DNA of 64,000 nt from Thermoplasmatales archaeon (GTDB lineage Archaea > Thermoplasmatota > Thermoplasmata > Thermoplasmatales > GCA-001856825). Both the position numbers and the translations under genes were made by a program. The stretch's first letter is position 1; each line of letters starts with the position of its first letter. Under the pieces are notes generated by a model. The model was not told the DNA's origin, ran no database searches, and saw only the letters and a program-made list of their open reading frames with translations. Shown in pieces: positions 36,074 through 44,826 of this stretch. The stretch is taken from assembly GCA_026127935.1 (NCBI GenBank), contig JAJSLL010000001.1, positions 1 through 64,000 on the forward strand, given 5' to 3'.

Positions 36074-36977
36074 GGAACAGATCCACCTCCTTGACCAAAG
36101 GAAGTCCAAAGCTCGATACTTGATTCTCGAGGTCCTTCTTACTGATGGAAGTGGTAAATTTGTAGGAATTAAGGCTGCTGAATACATCTTTTTCTCCAAC
36201 ACCAATAAGCTTGCCAAGATCCCTTGAAATTGCGTGCTTCTCCCTTATCGTTAAATCTGACCCAACGTTACTCTCGTACCTTTTCAAGAAAGATGAGACC
36301 GATTGTCCCGGGTTCCCTACTGTGAAGAGACAGCAGCAAATTTCATCGCTTTCTGTTTTTGAACCTCGACGCATTGTGAGGTACGGCTCCCATATCTGAG
36401 CGGCGTCGATTTCCTTAGCATTGTATGCTCGGATAATGTCTTTGATGCTCTTGTAATAGACCTGCTCGTAGTTCCCTGAATTCCTGGAATCTTTGTCCAT
36501 TCTCGACAACGGAGTAGTACCTATCCTACCTGAGGAATGCCTCCGAATCGTTCCGGACCCACCGGATGCAATTCCCGCAACAGGAGAAATTTTCCTGTCG
36601 ATGAGGTAGAAAAAGTATCCAGAAATGAGCGGGCTTGCAACCATGTCCTCCGAACCAGTCATCAGTTCCTTCAGAGCTTCCAAGCTGTTATCATAGACTT
36701 TCACTCTAAAAGGAATGCGGTTGCCAAGCTGGTTCAGCGTACCGACAACATTGATGTATTCCGCACTTCGTAGTATTCCCACTCTCAGTGTCATCGAATG
36801 ATTCAGAGCGACAAGTATCGTTCTCTGACTCACCTTCTTCCTTAGGATAAGTTTCTCCCTTTCCAACTTACCAAGTACTTCCGACATTCGAGATCTCGAA
36901 GATTTGAGTCTCGAAGTGAGTTCCTTCTGAGTTACATCTTCTTTGAAAAGTATCTCAAGAACTTTTTCTCTCAACAT
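36045..36977 (-). CDS. winged-helix protein fused to a solute-binding-protein-like domain
   Basis: 310 aa. Residues 1-60 are a winged helix (KVLEILFKEDVTQKELTSRL, RMSEVLGKLEREKLILRKKV). From 65 on the chain resembles a type II periplasmic-binding fold of the NMT1/SsuA kind (LRVGILRSAEYINVVGTLNQLG, DMVASPLISGYFFYLID, AAQIWEPYLTM), but without signal peptide, so it must work in the cytoplasm. The layout suggests a ligand-sensing transcription regulator, analogous to but distinct from LysR-type proteins. It lies inside the mtnP-nuclease-helicase operon. Confidence 0.7.
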   Translation of the reverse strand: MLREKVLEILFKEDVTQKELTSRLKSSRSRMSEVLGKLEREKLILRKKVSQRTILVALNHSMTLRVGILRSAEYINVVGTLNQLGNRIPFRVKVYDNSLEALKELMTGSEDMVASPLISGYFFYLIDRKISPVAGIASGGSGTIRRHSSGRIGTTPLSRMDKDSRNSGNYEQVYYKSIKDIIRAYNAKEIDAAQIWEPYLTMRRGSKTESDEICCCLFTVGNPGQSVSSFLKRYESNVGSDLTIREKHAISRDLGKLIGVGEKDVFSSLNSYKFTTSISKKDLENQVSSFGLPLVKEVDLFLERCTKVSV

Positions 36978-36982
36978 AGGGT

Positions 36983-38203
36983 TCAGATTTCAAACTCTTC
37001 CCCATTCTTTGGTAGGACGATCTTGGACGAGGTGAGATCTTTTGCCAATTCTTCTCTCTTCTCTCCGTGCATTAATACAACTTTGTCGGGTTTAGATCCC
37101 TCAATGAATTCAACAAGTTCCTTGTGTCCAGAGTGTGCAGAAAAGTCGAAGAACTTCACGTCCATGTTCACTTTTGTTGTCACACCTGCCAGATTGATGC
37201 TACCTGTTTCCAGGAGCATCCTTCCATTGGTATCTTCAACCTGATATCCGGTTAGGAAAAGGCCGTTCTTTTGATCGTTGAGATTAGAAATGTAATTGAG
37301 GACAGGTCCGCCATCTAACATTCCACTTGTGGTTAGAATCACGTCTCCGTTAAGTGCTTTTTCTCGATCTGACTTGCTCCGTACAAATCTCACCCTCCTG
37401 AGCATTTTCTTGTATCTTTGGTAGTTCTTTATGTACTTCGGGAAACTGAGTAAGACATTGGAAACAGTCCTGCCCATTCCATCGATCCAAATTTCATAGT
37501 CTGTGTTTTCAAGAACCATCAATAACTCCTGAGAGCGGCCGATTGCGAAGGATGGCACCACAGCTACCCCATCGCCCTCTACTACTTTCTGAATCGAGGA
37601 TAGGAAATTCTCTTCGACGCTTGGTCTTGGAGGATGCTCCTTTCCCGCATATGTACTTTCAACGACCAACACATCTGTGCTGATCGGTTTTATACCGAAA
37701 GTCAGGTGGGTGTCTATGCTCTGGATATCGCCCGTGAAAACTATGCTGCTCTCATTCTGGACACGGTACATGGCACTTCCTACGAGGTGACCGGTAGAAT
37801 GAGAAGTAATGTCCTGGTCCTTGAACTCCATCGTCTCGCCATAGTTCAGAGGCGTGAATGTTTCTATTATGCTATCTACATCGAATTCTTCGAAGGGAAG
37901 ACTATTCCCTTCCAGGTTTGCTATCTTGACCGAGTCGTAGAGAAGAATGGGTACCACCGAGAGTGTCGGTGGTGTTGCATAGACATTGGCCCCTCCATTC
38001 TTGTTCAGCCAAGGTAACATTCCTACATGATCAAGGTGTGAATGTGTCACGAATACCCCATCTACTTTTGGTGCAAGCATTGGGAAAGTTGGAGGTTTTG
38101 TAGGATTCATCCCGTAATCAAAGAGGAATTTGTATCTGTCAGTTGAGAGGACCATTCCCAATCTGCCAACCTCGTCTCCTCCTCCCAAAAACCTAGCTTT
38201 CAT
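36983..38203 (-). CDS. beta-CASP metallo-beta-lactamase ribonuclease
   Basis: 406 aa. MBL motifs THSHLDHVGMLPWL, STGHLVGSAM and FTGDIQSID are followed by the beta-CASP block PSFAIGRSQELL, TSGMLDGGPVLNY, FSAHSGHKELVEF and VLMHGE. No N-terminal KH domains, so it belongs to the shorter archaeal aCPSF2/RNase J-like group acting on RNA (5' exo- or endonuclease). It starts in the stop codon of mtnP (ATGA) and is 5 bp before the regulator gene. Confidence 0.9.
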   Translation of the reverse strand: MKARFLGGGDEVGRLGMVLSTDRYKFLFDYGMNPTKPPTFPMLAPKVDGVFVTHSHLDHVGMLPWLNKNGGANVYATPPTLSVVPILLYDSVKIANLEGNSLPFEEFDVDSIIETFTPLNYGETMEFKDQDITSHSTGHLVGSAMYRVQNESSIVFTGDIQSIDTHLTFGIKPISTDVLVVESTYAGKEHPPRPSVEENFLSSIQKVVEGDGVAVVPSFAIGRSQELLMVLENTDYEIWIDGMGRTVSNVLLSFPKYIKNYQRYKKMLRRVRFVRSKSDREKALNGDVILTTSGMLDGGPVLNYISNLNDQKNGLFLTGYQVEDTNGRMLLETGSINLAGVTTKVNMDVKFFDFSAHSGHKELVEFIEGSKPDKVVLMHGEKREELAKDLTSSKIVLPKNGEEFEI

Positions 38204-38973
38204 AGTCCAGCCTCCTTAAGGTGAAGTCCACATTTGCATGTTCTTTCGACAGATATTCTTGGTATAGCGTTTGTCAATACTTTCTTTATATTTTCTTCGT
38301 TCTCTTTCATAACTCTAATTACTTCCTTTGAATTTACTGGTATATCGGCCCAGACGTCATAGTCCGTCACAGTTGCAAGTGTAAAGTAGCACATCTCCTT
38401 CTCCCTTGCCAGGTTAATCTCCGGCACTAGCGTCATCCCTATAATATCCCCCACCCCTCTGAAAAACTTGCTCTCAGATCTTGTGGAGAACCTTGGACCC
38501 TCTATGCAGACATAGGTTCCACCCTTCTTTGACTTGATCCTTAGATCGATTAGACTCTTGTGGAATGTATCCAAGAGCTCGGGACAGAATGGGTCTGCCA
38601 TCGAGATATGTACAACTTCCGGTCCATCGAAAAAGGTATAATTCCTACCATTGGTGTAATCAAAAAACTGATCCGGCAGAGCAATCGCTCCCGGTTCGAT
38701 ATCTTTCTGAAGCGATCCAACTGCGGAAACTCCTATTATTCTTTCCACTCCAACTTCCTTAAGTCCATATATATTGGCTCTGAAGTTTATTTTGTGCGGC
38801 GGTATCTTGTGTTCCTTTCCGTGCCTATAAAGTACTGCAACCTCCTGTCCCCCTATCTTTCCAAGTTCTATTGGTGAAGACATTTCTCCATAGGGAGTGT
38901 CGAGTTTGATGACTTCGGCATTTTCTAGTAACTTTCCAGTAACCGAACCACCTATTAGTCCTATTTTTGCCAT
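38200..38973 (-). CDS. mtnP: S-methyl-5'-thioadenosine phosphorylase
   Basis: 257 aa. KIGLIGGSVTGKLL, then YRHGKEHKIPPHKINFRANIYG, GVSAVGSLQKDI, CIEGPRFSTRSES and the ATVTDYDVW end match the MTAP branch of purine nucleoside phosphorylases. It cleaves methylthioadenosine to adenine and 5-methylthioribose 1-phosphate, the salvage step after polyamine synthesis. First gene of the operon with the beta-CASP nuclease. Confidence 0.93.
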   Translation of the reverse strand: MAKIGLIGGSVTGKLLENAEVIKLDTPYGEMSSPIELGKIGGQEVAVLYRHGKEHKIPPHKINFRANIYGLKEVGVERIIGVSAVGSLQKDIEPGAIALPDQFFDYTNGRNYTFFDGPEVVHISMADPFCPELLDTFHKSLIDLRIKSKKGGTYVCIEGPRFSTRSESKFFRGVGDIIGMTLVPEINLAREKEMCYFTLATVTDYDVWADIPVNSKEVIRVMKENEENIKKVLTNAIPRISVERTCKCGLHLKEAGL

Positions 38974-39206
38974 CGGAACTATATATTTGGCAGTCTAAAA
39001 ATGTGTTGGAATGGCAAACTGTAGCTAAATTTGGTTTAGCTATTGAATATATTTTACTTCTATCCTGCAGCTCTTTTACCTACATTTTGATACCAGCGGA
39101 GTTGCATTCAAATACGCAGTGACATCCCGTATTGCTTTTTCTTGGAATACTATGTTTTCCGTGCGCAAAAAACCAGCAGCGAGGTTCAAAACGCAGTCAG
39201 TGGACA

Positions 39207-39416
39207 TCATGACTTTTGAATTTTCACCTTCTTAATGTCCTTGGACCGAAGTCGAGATTTTGCAGCATCTACAAATTCCTCGGGAAGCGGTCCTTTCTCA
39301 ATCTTTACGTGAGAAACATTTTCTGTCTCCTTTTTCAGATTTGACCACATTTTGATTCCTGCTGGGTCCCTGAGTCCCGAGAAAATGGCAGGATTGATCG
39401 CATGTTCGTCTCTCAA
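39207..39416 (-). CDS. hypothetical 69-aa basic protein
   Basis: TTG start. Product rich in lysine (KSRLRSKDIKKVKIQKS at the end) with AIFSGLRDPAGIKMWSNLKK in the middle. Unrecognised. It follows a 44-aa membrane protein gene by 13 bp on the same strand, suggesting one transcript. The start is uncertain. Confidence 0.4.
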   Translation of the reverse strand: MRDEHAINPAIFSGLRDPAGIKMWSNLKKETENVSHVKIEKGPLPEEFVDAAKSRLRSKDIKKVKIQKS

Positions 39417-39428
39417 GATCAGACCATA

Positions 39429-39563
39429 CTAAAAGATGAGGCCCATGAATAAGACCAGACTTATCACATAACCAACCATGGCAATCTTTGAGAATGTCTC
39501 GATTTTAAGAAAGTCGTGTAGTTCCTCGCTTCCTATTAATTTCTTTGTCGTTGGGGTTTGCAT
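39429..39563 (-). CDS. small single-pass membrane protein (44 aa)
   Basis: Too short for the track. ATG 39563 to TAG 39429-39431 gives MQTPTTKKLIGSEELHDFLK, then one hydrophobic helix (KIAMVGYVISLVLFMGLIF). GAGAAG lies about eight bases upstream. The size and layout, a soluble N-terminus and one C-terminal helix, recall SecE- or Sec61beta-like accessory subunits, but no specific motif confirms that. Confidence 0.5.
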   Translation of the reverse strand: MQTPTTKKLIGSEELHDFLKIETFSKIAMVGYVISLVLFMGLIF

Positions 39564-39773
39564 GATTTCTTCTCTAACATTAAATCAAGTTTTTAATCCA
39601 AATGACGGTTTCTTGACCCAGATGGTTTGTTGAACTACAGATCGAAAAAAATATCACCAATGAACGAGTGGTTCAATCAAGGGGACGAATATTGGCTTTC
39701 CCTCGGTACTACCAACACTATCAGCCCAACGCCAAACTAATCACTATTATATATGAGGTAACAATCTGGTTCC

Positions 39774-40010
39774 ATGGAAGGCAAGCTACGTCCTCTTAAC
39801 ATTCTAGGAAATAGCCTGAACCAGTACGTACTGGTCAAGGTTAAGTGGAACAGAGAGTATAGGGGACTGCTGGATGGTTATGACCAACACCTCAACCTTG
39901 TCATCAAGAATGCCGAGGAGGTAGTGGAAAACAAGAGCAGGGGGACATTCCCCATAATGGTTGTCAGAGGAGACGTAGTAGTCTACATTTCACCTTCGGA
40001 GGCGATATAA
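39774..40010 (+). CDS. Sm-like archaeal protein LSm
   Basis: 78 aa, exactly one Sm domain. Sm1 is seen in YVLVKVKWNREYRGLLDGYDQHLNLVI and Sm2 in VVRGDVVVYISP. LSm proteins form heptameric rings that bind U-rich RNA. It is followed by L37e after one base, the conserved archaeal LSm-L37e pair. TTATATAT at 39747-39754 ends 20 nt before the ATG, so the transcript is probably leaderless. Confidence 0.95.
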   Translation: MEGKLRPLNILGNSLNQYVLVKVKWNREYRGLLDGYDQHLNLVIKNAEEVVENKSRGTFPIMVVRGDVVVYISPSEAI

Positions 40011-40011
40011 G

Positions 40012-40173
40012 ATGAGAGGAACCCCTTCAATGGGAAGGAGAAACAGGATAAAAGTCCATATAAAGTGTAGAAGATGTGGCCAGCATTCTTACAACGTAAC
40101 GCATAAAAGGTGCGCACACTGTGGATACCCAGACTCAAGGATCAGAAGTTATAACTGGGCGAAGTCTAGGTGA
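40012..40173 (+). CDS. rpl37e: 50S ribosomal protein L37e
   Basis: 53 aa, missed by the track because of its size. MGRRNRIKVHIKCRRCGQHS then RCAHCGYPDSRIRSYNW: the zinc ribbon C-x2-C-x11-C-x2-C and basic N-terminus are those of archaeal L37e. It starts two bases after the LSm stop codon and its 3' part overlaps the purF frame. Confidence 0.95.
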   Translation: MRGTPSMGRRNRIKVHIKCRRCGQHSYNVTHKRCAHCGYPDSRIRSYNWAKSR

Positions 40174-41527
40174 ATCCTGCGGGATTGTAGCTCTTGCGGA
40201 GAGCATCCCGGTCGGTTACAGATTAGTACAGTCACTGAGGATAATCCAACACAGGGGACAGGAATCTTCTGGAATTTCTATAAACACCGGAAAAGTCCTC
40301 AAGAACTATAAGGGAATGGGTCTTGTCAACGAAGTTTTTTCAGGCGTGAAGATAGAGAAAGATACTGGTATAGGTATAGGACACATTAGGTACAGCACGG
40401 CAGGCTCTTCCACACTCGAGAATGCCCAGCCCCTGTACGCAAACATCGGAAAGTTTGAGATAGCTATCGGGCATAACGGTGAGATAGTCAATGCTCTCCA
40501 GCTCAAAAGGTCGCTTGAGAGCAAGGGGTACTCGTTTGCAACTAATTCTGATACAGAAGTCGTGATGAAATTGCTCTCGATTGAACTCTCCAAAACGTCT
40601 GATCCTGTTCTCTCAATGAAGAACACATTCAAAAAATTGGTTGGAGCGTACTCTCTAAACTTAATGATCAATCAGCGTGTTTTCGTCGCGCGTGACCCAA
40701 ATGGAATCAGGCCACTTGTAGTTGGGACTACAGAATTTGGTTACGGCGCTGCATCAGAGAGCGTGGTGTTCGATCAGCTCAACGGAAAGATGATAAGGGA
40801 TGTCCGCCCCGGAGAAATAGTGGAAATAAAGAAGAATGAATTCGATTCCTTCATGTACAATGAATCTTCTAAGACAGCTCATTGCATGTTTGAGTACGTT
40901 TACTTTGCACGACCTGACAGCGTGGTTGATGGAAGGAGCGTATTCGAGACAAGGATGGAACTCGGCAGAATTCTCGCTCGGGAGAGTCCAGTAAAGGGAG
41001 TCGACTGCGTAGTTGCGGTTCCTGACTCTGCAAGAACCCACGCGCAGGGATATGCCGAAGAATCAGGAATACCACTCACGGAAGGACTAATCAAGAACAG
41101 ATACGTGGACAGAACTTTCATTATGCCAGAGCAGGCAGGCAGGGAAAGTGAGCTCGACATAAAACTGAATCCGATAAGGCAGCTGATAGAGGGAAAGAAA
41201 GTGGTCCTGGTGGATGACAGTATCATAAGGGGGAACACCACCAGAAAGATCGTAAAGATGCTGAAGAAATACGGTGCGAAAGAGGTTCATCTGAGGATAG
41301 CGTGTCCACCCGTGCGTTTTCCCTGTTACCTCGGAATAGACATGAAAACAAAGGACCAGTTCATAGCCGCAAACCGGAGCCTCAAGGAAATAAATGCAAA
41401 ACTAGGGGCTGACAGTCTTCGCTACATTTCCCTGGAAGGACTTATTGAGGCAACTAGCCTAGGAAAAGAAAATCTGTGCCTCGGTTGCCTTAATGACAAG
41501 TATCCCGTGAGAATTGGAAGTCACTGA
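40121..41527 (+). CDS. purF: amidophosphoribosyltransferase
   Basis: 468 aa. The glutaminase domain begins at ESCGIVAL with the catalytic cysteine as residue 20 by the GTG start, preceded by a propeptide; no later start codon exists before it. IQHRGQESSGIS, GIGHIRYST and the PRPP motif VVLVDDSIIRGNTTRK are present. Cysteines in AHCMFEY, RFPCYLG and LCLGCL match the [4Fe-4S] ligands of the B. subtilis-type enzyme. First committed step of purine synthesis. The start overlaps L37e by 53 bp. Confidence 0.93.
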   Translation: MDTQTQGSEVITGRSLGESCGIVALAESIPVGYRLVQSLRIIQHRGQESSGISINTGKVLKNYKGMGLVNEVFSGVKIEKDTGIGIGHIRYSTAGSSTLENAQPLYANIGKFEIAIGHNGEIVNALQLKRSLESKGYSFATNSDTEVVMKLLSIELSKTSDPVLSMKNTFKKLVGAYSLNLMINQRVFVARDPNGIRPLVVGTTEFGYGAASESVVFDQLNGKMIRDVRPGEIVEIKKNEFDSFMYNESSKTAHCMFEYVYFARPDSVVDGRSVFETRMELGRILARESPVKGVDCVVAVPDSARTHAQGYAEESGIPLTEGLIKNRYVDRTFIMPEQAGRESELDIKLNPIRQLIEGKKVVLVDDSIIRGNTTRKIVKMLKKYGAKEVHLRIACPPVRFPCYLGIDMKTKDQFIAANRSLKEINAKLGADSLRYISLEGLIEATSLGKENLCLGCLNDKYPVRIGSH

Positions 41528-41539
41528 GCTGCGGTACAT

Positions 41540-42409
41540 TTAGAAATTATTTTTCTTGCTGCTCTGGTGGGACTGCAGAAATTTTATGGAATCGTAAAGG
41601 AAGATGTTGGTCCTCATATCAACTCCATTCTTCAGGCCAAGCGAGATCAGTTCTCCTGTTATTGAATCAATCTCGGTCCGCTTTCCCTGTCTCAGGTCCT
41701 GAAGCATGCTGCTATCATTCTCGGCAGTAACCTTGCAGGTCTCCAAAACGTTCTTCTCAACTTCTAGTCTGTAACCCATTTTTGAAAATAATTCTTCAAG
41801 CTCATTGATTGTAGCCATAGCTATGCTCCACAGCTCTTTAACATGCGGTAGCTGTCCATTCTTCACGCCGAATAGGGATGTTATGGGGTTTATCACTGCG
41901 TTTATTGCAGCTTTCCTGTACAGTTCCGGTTCTATGTCATTCACCCATTCAGCTTCAATCCCCGATTCCCTCAAAAATCTCAGGTCAATCTCCCCGGATC
42001 TGCTTCCTAGTCTGAAGTAACCCTTTCCAGTGAGTTCAGCGACTCCCTTAGATAGTCTCTTCGAGGCCCAGGTTGTGACCGCATATATTTTCAAAACTCC
42101 GTCTCTTTCCGTGCTGATGTGAATCAGCCCGTTCTGGATTAGGATCACCTTGCCCTTGAGATTATAGCTCGCGTATACCCCTTGCAGGTCATAAGACTTT
42201 ACTGCAATTATCGTGAGATCGGAGTCCTCTATTCCTTCTGAGATTTTTACAACAAACTTCTCCTCTTTCCCATTGTACCACAACACGAGACCCTTTTCGT
42301 AGTACTTCTTTTCCCCACTCTTAACCGTCAGCACTACTTCGTTTTTCTTGTGGAGAAAGTAAGACAGAACTATGCCCATCGAACCTGCGCCAATTATGTT
42401 TATTTTCAT
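41540..42409 (-). CDS. panE: 2-dehydropantoate 2-reductase
   Basis: 289 aa. NADPH site IIGAGSMGIVLSYFL, AVKSYDL, IQNGL and the catalytic lysine in LYRKAAINAVINPITSLF followed by the typical helical C-terminal domain. It makes pantoate for CoA. It is the last gene of a seven-gene oxidoreductase operon, with a 4-bp overlap to iorB. That placement links CoA supply to CoA-consuming 2-oxoacid oxidation (inference). Confidence 0.9.
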   Translation of the reverse strand: MKINIIGAGSMGIVLSYFLHKKNEVVLTVKSGEKKYYEKGLVLWYNGKEEKFVVKISEGIEDSDLTIIAVKSYDLQGVYASYNLKGKVILIQNGLIHISTERDGVLKIYAVTTWASKRLSKGVAELTGKGYFRLGSRSGEIDLRFLRESGIEAEWVNDIEPELYRKAAINAVINPITSLFGVKNGQLPHVKELWSIAMATINELEELFSKMGYRLEVEKNVLETCKVTAENDSSMLQDLRQGKRTEIDSITGELISLGLKNGVDMRTNIFLYDSIKFLQSHQSSKKNNF

Positions 42410-42999
42410 GCGACCTTTGCCGTCTCGAATGCGGGGAGAATTTTACCCTGCTCGAACGCCTTCATGTTGATGTCCCAGTGCTTTTCCGGTAACGATTCTT
42501 TGATTGCGGTTATCAGGTTCTCTTCTCTGAGGTTCAGCAGCCCGGTCGAAAAAGTCGCGCCAATCATGGCAGTATTAGCTACCCTCTTGTTTCCTAGGTT
42601 CATTGCAATTTGGTCTGCCTCCACGTTGATCGTCTTGTACTTGCTCAGTGCCTCTGCAACGATCCTTTCAGGGTAATCCTGTATCTTCAGGGTGAGGGAA
42701 ACGGGATGTATCATCCTTCTGTTCAACACTATCACTCCAGATTCTTTCAATTTTGATAGGTTTCTAGCCCCTTCGAGTTCTTCGAATGCGAGCATGATAT
42801 CTGCAGATCTTGCTGGGATGATGGCACTTTTGTAGTCTCCGATCCTGACTTCTACCACTATTTTTCCTCCTCTCTGTGCCATGCCATGCAGTTCTGTCAT
42901 TAGAGCATTTTTACCTTCAATCAAAGCTGCCTTTCCAACTATGTTGGCTACCGTTATTATTCCCTGTCCTCCTACGCCTGCTAAGACCAAGGAGACCAC
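42406..42999 (-). CDS. iorB: indolepyruvate:ferredoxin oxidoreductase, beta (gamma-type) subunit
   Basis: About 197 aa from GTG 42999, which overlaps the iorA stop (TAGTG); the track's longer form is read-through. SLVLAGVGGQGIITVANIVGKAA is the hallmark start of the gamma domain, and TELHGMAQRGGKIVVEVRIG the core. Works with IorA to oxidise aryl pyruvates (from Trp, Phe, Tyr transamination) to aryl-acetyl-CoA, with ferredoxin reduced. Confidence 0.92.
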   Translation of the reverse strand: MVSLVLAGVGGQGIITVANIVGKAALIEGKNALMTELHGMAQRGGKIVVEVRIGDYKSAIIPARSADIMLAFEELEGARNLSKLKESGVIVLNRRMIHPVSLTLKIQDYPERIVAEALSKYKTINVEADQIAMNLGNKRVANTAMIGATFSTGLLNLREENLITAIKESLPEKHWDINMKAFEQGKILPAFETAKVA

Positions 43000-44825
43000 T
43001 ATGGCTTCACCTCGATGGCGTTGAACGGGCAGACAAGTGGCTCTGAACAGACTGAGCAACCGTCGCACAGTTCTGGATCGATGTATACTCTGCCCTCATC
43101 CACATAAAAGGCAGCGCAAGTGAAATTCTTCACACAGTTGTAACAGAGATTGCACTTGTCTTGGTTTATCTGGAAGACCTTCGCCTCAGAAGGCACTCTC
43201 TTCCTGTCCACTTCTAGGGCACATTCCCTCTTGCTTATAATGACAGCAAGTTCATTGGAATCCAGGGCCTTCTTGAATGTGTCGAGTGAATTCTTGAGGT
43301 CATAAGGATCCATCGAGTATACGTTCTTGATTCCGATCCCTCTCACCACGCTCTCGATGTCTACCCTCTTGAAGGGCGGGGTCGTTTCAGGGGTAGGCTG
43401 TCCGCCGGTCATCGCAGTGACGTAATTGTCCATGATGACCAAAACGAAGTTGTGATTGTTGTGGTATGCGTTGATAAGACCTGGGATTCCAGCGTGGAAG
43501 AAGGTGCTGTCTCCTATGAAACTGACGACCCTCTCTTTTGCCTCTATCGTGAATCCGCTAGAAGAGCCGATCGAAGAACCCATCGAGAAGCAGTAATCTC
43601 CGAGCTGATACGGCTCGTAATATCCGAGGGAATAGCAGCCGATATCAGTGGGTACGATAGCGTCCTTGATTCCCCTCTGTTTCATGGCCAACTTTGCCAC
43701 ATAATAAGTTGCTCTGTGAGGGCAACCTGGACAAAGTACTGGCGCTCTTTCTGGAAGATTCAAATTTTGGGTTTTCGTTTGGAATTGGATACCGTATATC
43801 TCGGATAGAAAACCTGCCACACGGTCCACATCCATTTCGTATGAAGTGGGAATGCTCCCGTTAATCTTCCCATAGAATTTCTTGTTGATCGAGCGAATAG
43901 CGCAGAGGGATAGAATTTGTTCCTCCAAGAAGGGACCACCTTCTTCGACGAAGATAACTCGTTCGGCTTTCTCTACCTCCTTGAGGATCATTTCTTGGTC
44001 GAGGGGAAAGCTCAGTCCGATCTTCAAGATTCTAGCTTTTACGTTAAGCATCTGGATGGCTTCATCTATGTAGTTGTAGGCAGCTCCAGACGTAATTATC
44101 AGCGTGGAGGAATCGCCGTACACACTGTTCAGGATACCGTTATATTTAGAAGATCTGACTTTTTCAAGTCTGTTCACAATCGACATCTGTGCCTTGTAGG
44201 CATTTTCAGGCAACAAAACTAACGAGGCACTCTTCTTGTATTTCCACTCATTCTTTTCCTTAATCTTCCCAAGTCTAACCGGCGCTCTTACGTGCGAAAT
44301 ACGAGTGACACTCCTGATCAAGACAGGATGTCCAATCTCTTCTGAAATATCGAAAGCGTGAACGATATAGTCCTTGAGCTCCTGCGGGCTTGATGGTTCT
44401 ATTACTATGGTCCGTGCAAATTTTCCCAGGAATCTGTTGTCCTGTTCGTTCTGGGACGAATGCATAGAAGGGTCGTCAGCAGAGAAGACGACCATGCCTC
44501 CCTTCACCCCTGCTCCAGACAGTGAGACGAACGAATCCATCGCGACGTTCAGACCCACGTGTTTCATGAAAACGAATGACCTCAGTCCTCCAGCAGATGC
44601 TGCGGAAGCTACCTCCAGAGCAACCTTTTCGTTTGTAGAAAATTCGAACTTTATTCCAATCCTGTCCGATAACTTATAGAGAACATCGCCTATTTCCGAA
44701 CTTGGAGTACCTGGATAAGCTGCTGCGACAGACACTCCAGCTTCGTACAATCCCCTTACGACTGCTTCGTTTCCAAGGAGAAATTCCATTTTTCCCTCAG
44801 AACCAAGAAGCAAGTCGTATGCCAT
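42999..44825 (-). CDS. iorA: indolepyruvate:ferredoxin oxidoreductase, alpha subunit
   Basis: 608 aa; ATG 44789 (MEFLLGNEAVVRG), with GAGGG just upstream, is an equally good start and matches family N-termini better. Pyrimidine-binding part YPGTPSSEIGD, thiamine diphosphate site GDSTFFHAGIPGLINAYHNN, and at the C-terminus two [4Fe-4S] motifs, CNLCYNC and CDGCSVC. Cytoplasmic, oxygen-sensitive enzyme. It begins right behind the porB stop codon. Confidence 0.93.
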   Translation of the reverse strand: MAYDLLLGSEGKMEFLLGNEAVVRGLYEAGVSVAAAYPGTPSSEIGDVLYKLSDRIGIKFEFSTNEKVALEVASAASAGGLRSFVFMKHVGLNVAMDSFVSLSGAGVKGGMVVFSADDPSMHSSQNEQDNRFLGKFARTIVIEPSSPQELKDYIVHAFDISEEIGHPVLIRSVTRISHVRAPVRLGKIKEKNEWKYKKSASLVLLPENAYKAQMSIVNRLEKVRSSKYNGILNSVYGDSSTLIITSGAAYNYIDEAIQMLNVKARILKIGLSFPLDQEMILKEVEKAERVIFVEEGGPFLEEQILSLCAIRSINKKFYGKINGSIPTSYEMDVDRVAGFLSEIYGIQFQTKTQNLNLPERAPVLCPGCPHRATYYVAKLAMKQRGIKDAIVPTDIGCYSLGYYEPYQLGDYCFSMGSSIGSSSGFTIEAKERVVSFIGDSTFFHAGIPGLINAYHNNHNFVLVIMDNYVTAMTGGQPTPETTPPFKRVDIESVVRGIGIKNVYSMDPYDLKNSLDTFKKALDSNELAVIISKRECALEVDRKRVPSEAKVFQINQDKCNLCYNCVKNFTCAAFYVDEGRVYIDPELCDGCSVCSEPLVCPFNAIEVKP

Positions 44826-44826
44826 T

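Noticed and set aside
34274-36217. 647-aa form of the XPD-like helicase
   Set aside because: The extra 48 residues lie inside the coding region of the upstream regulator and are unlike any helicase N-terminus; TTG 36073 has GGAGGTGG in front.
42406-43068. 220-aa form of iorB
   Set aside because: The first 23 codons overlap the ferredoxin domain of iorA; GTG 42999 coupled to the iorA stop fits the family start.
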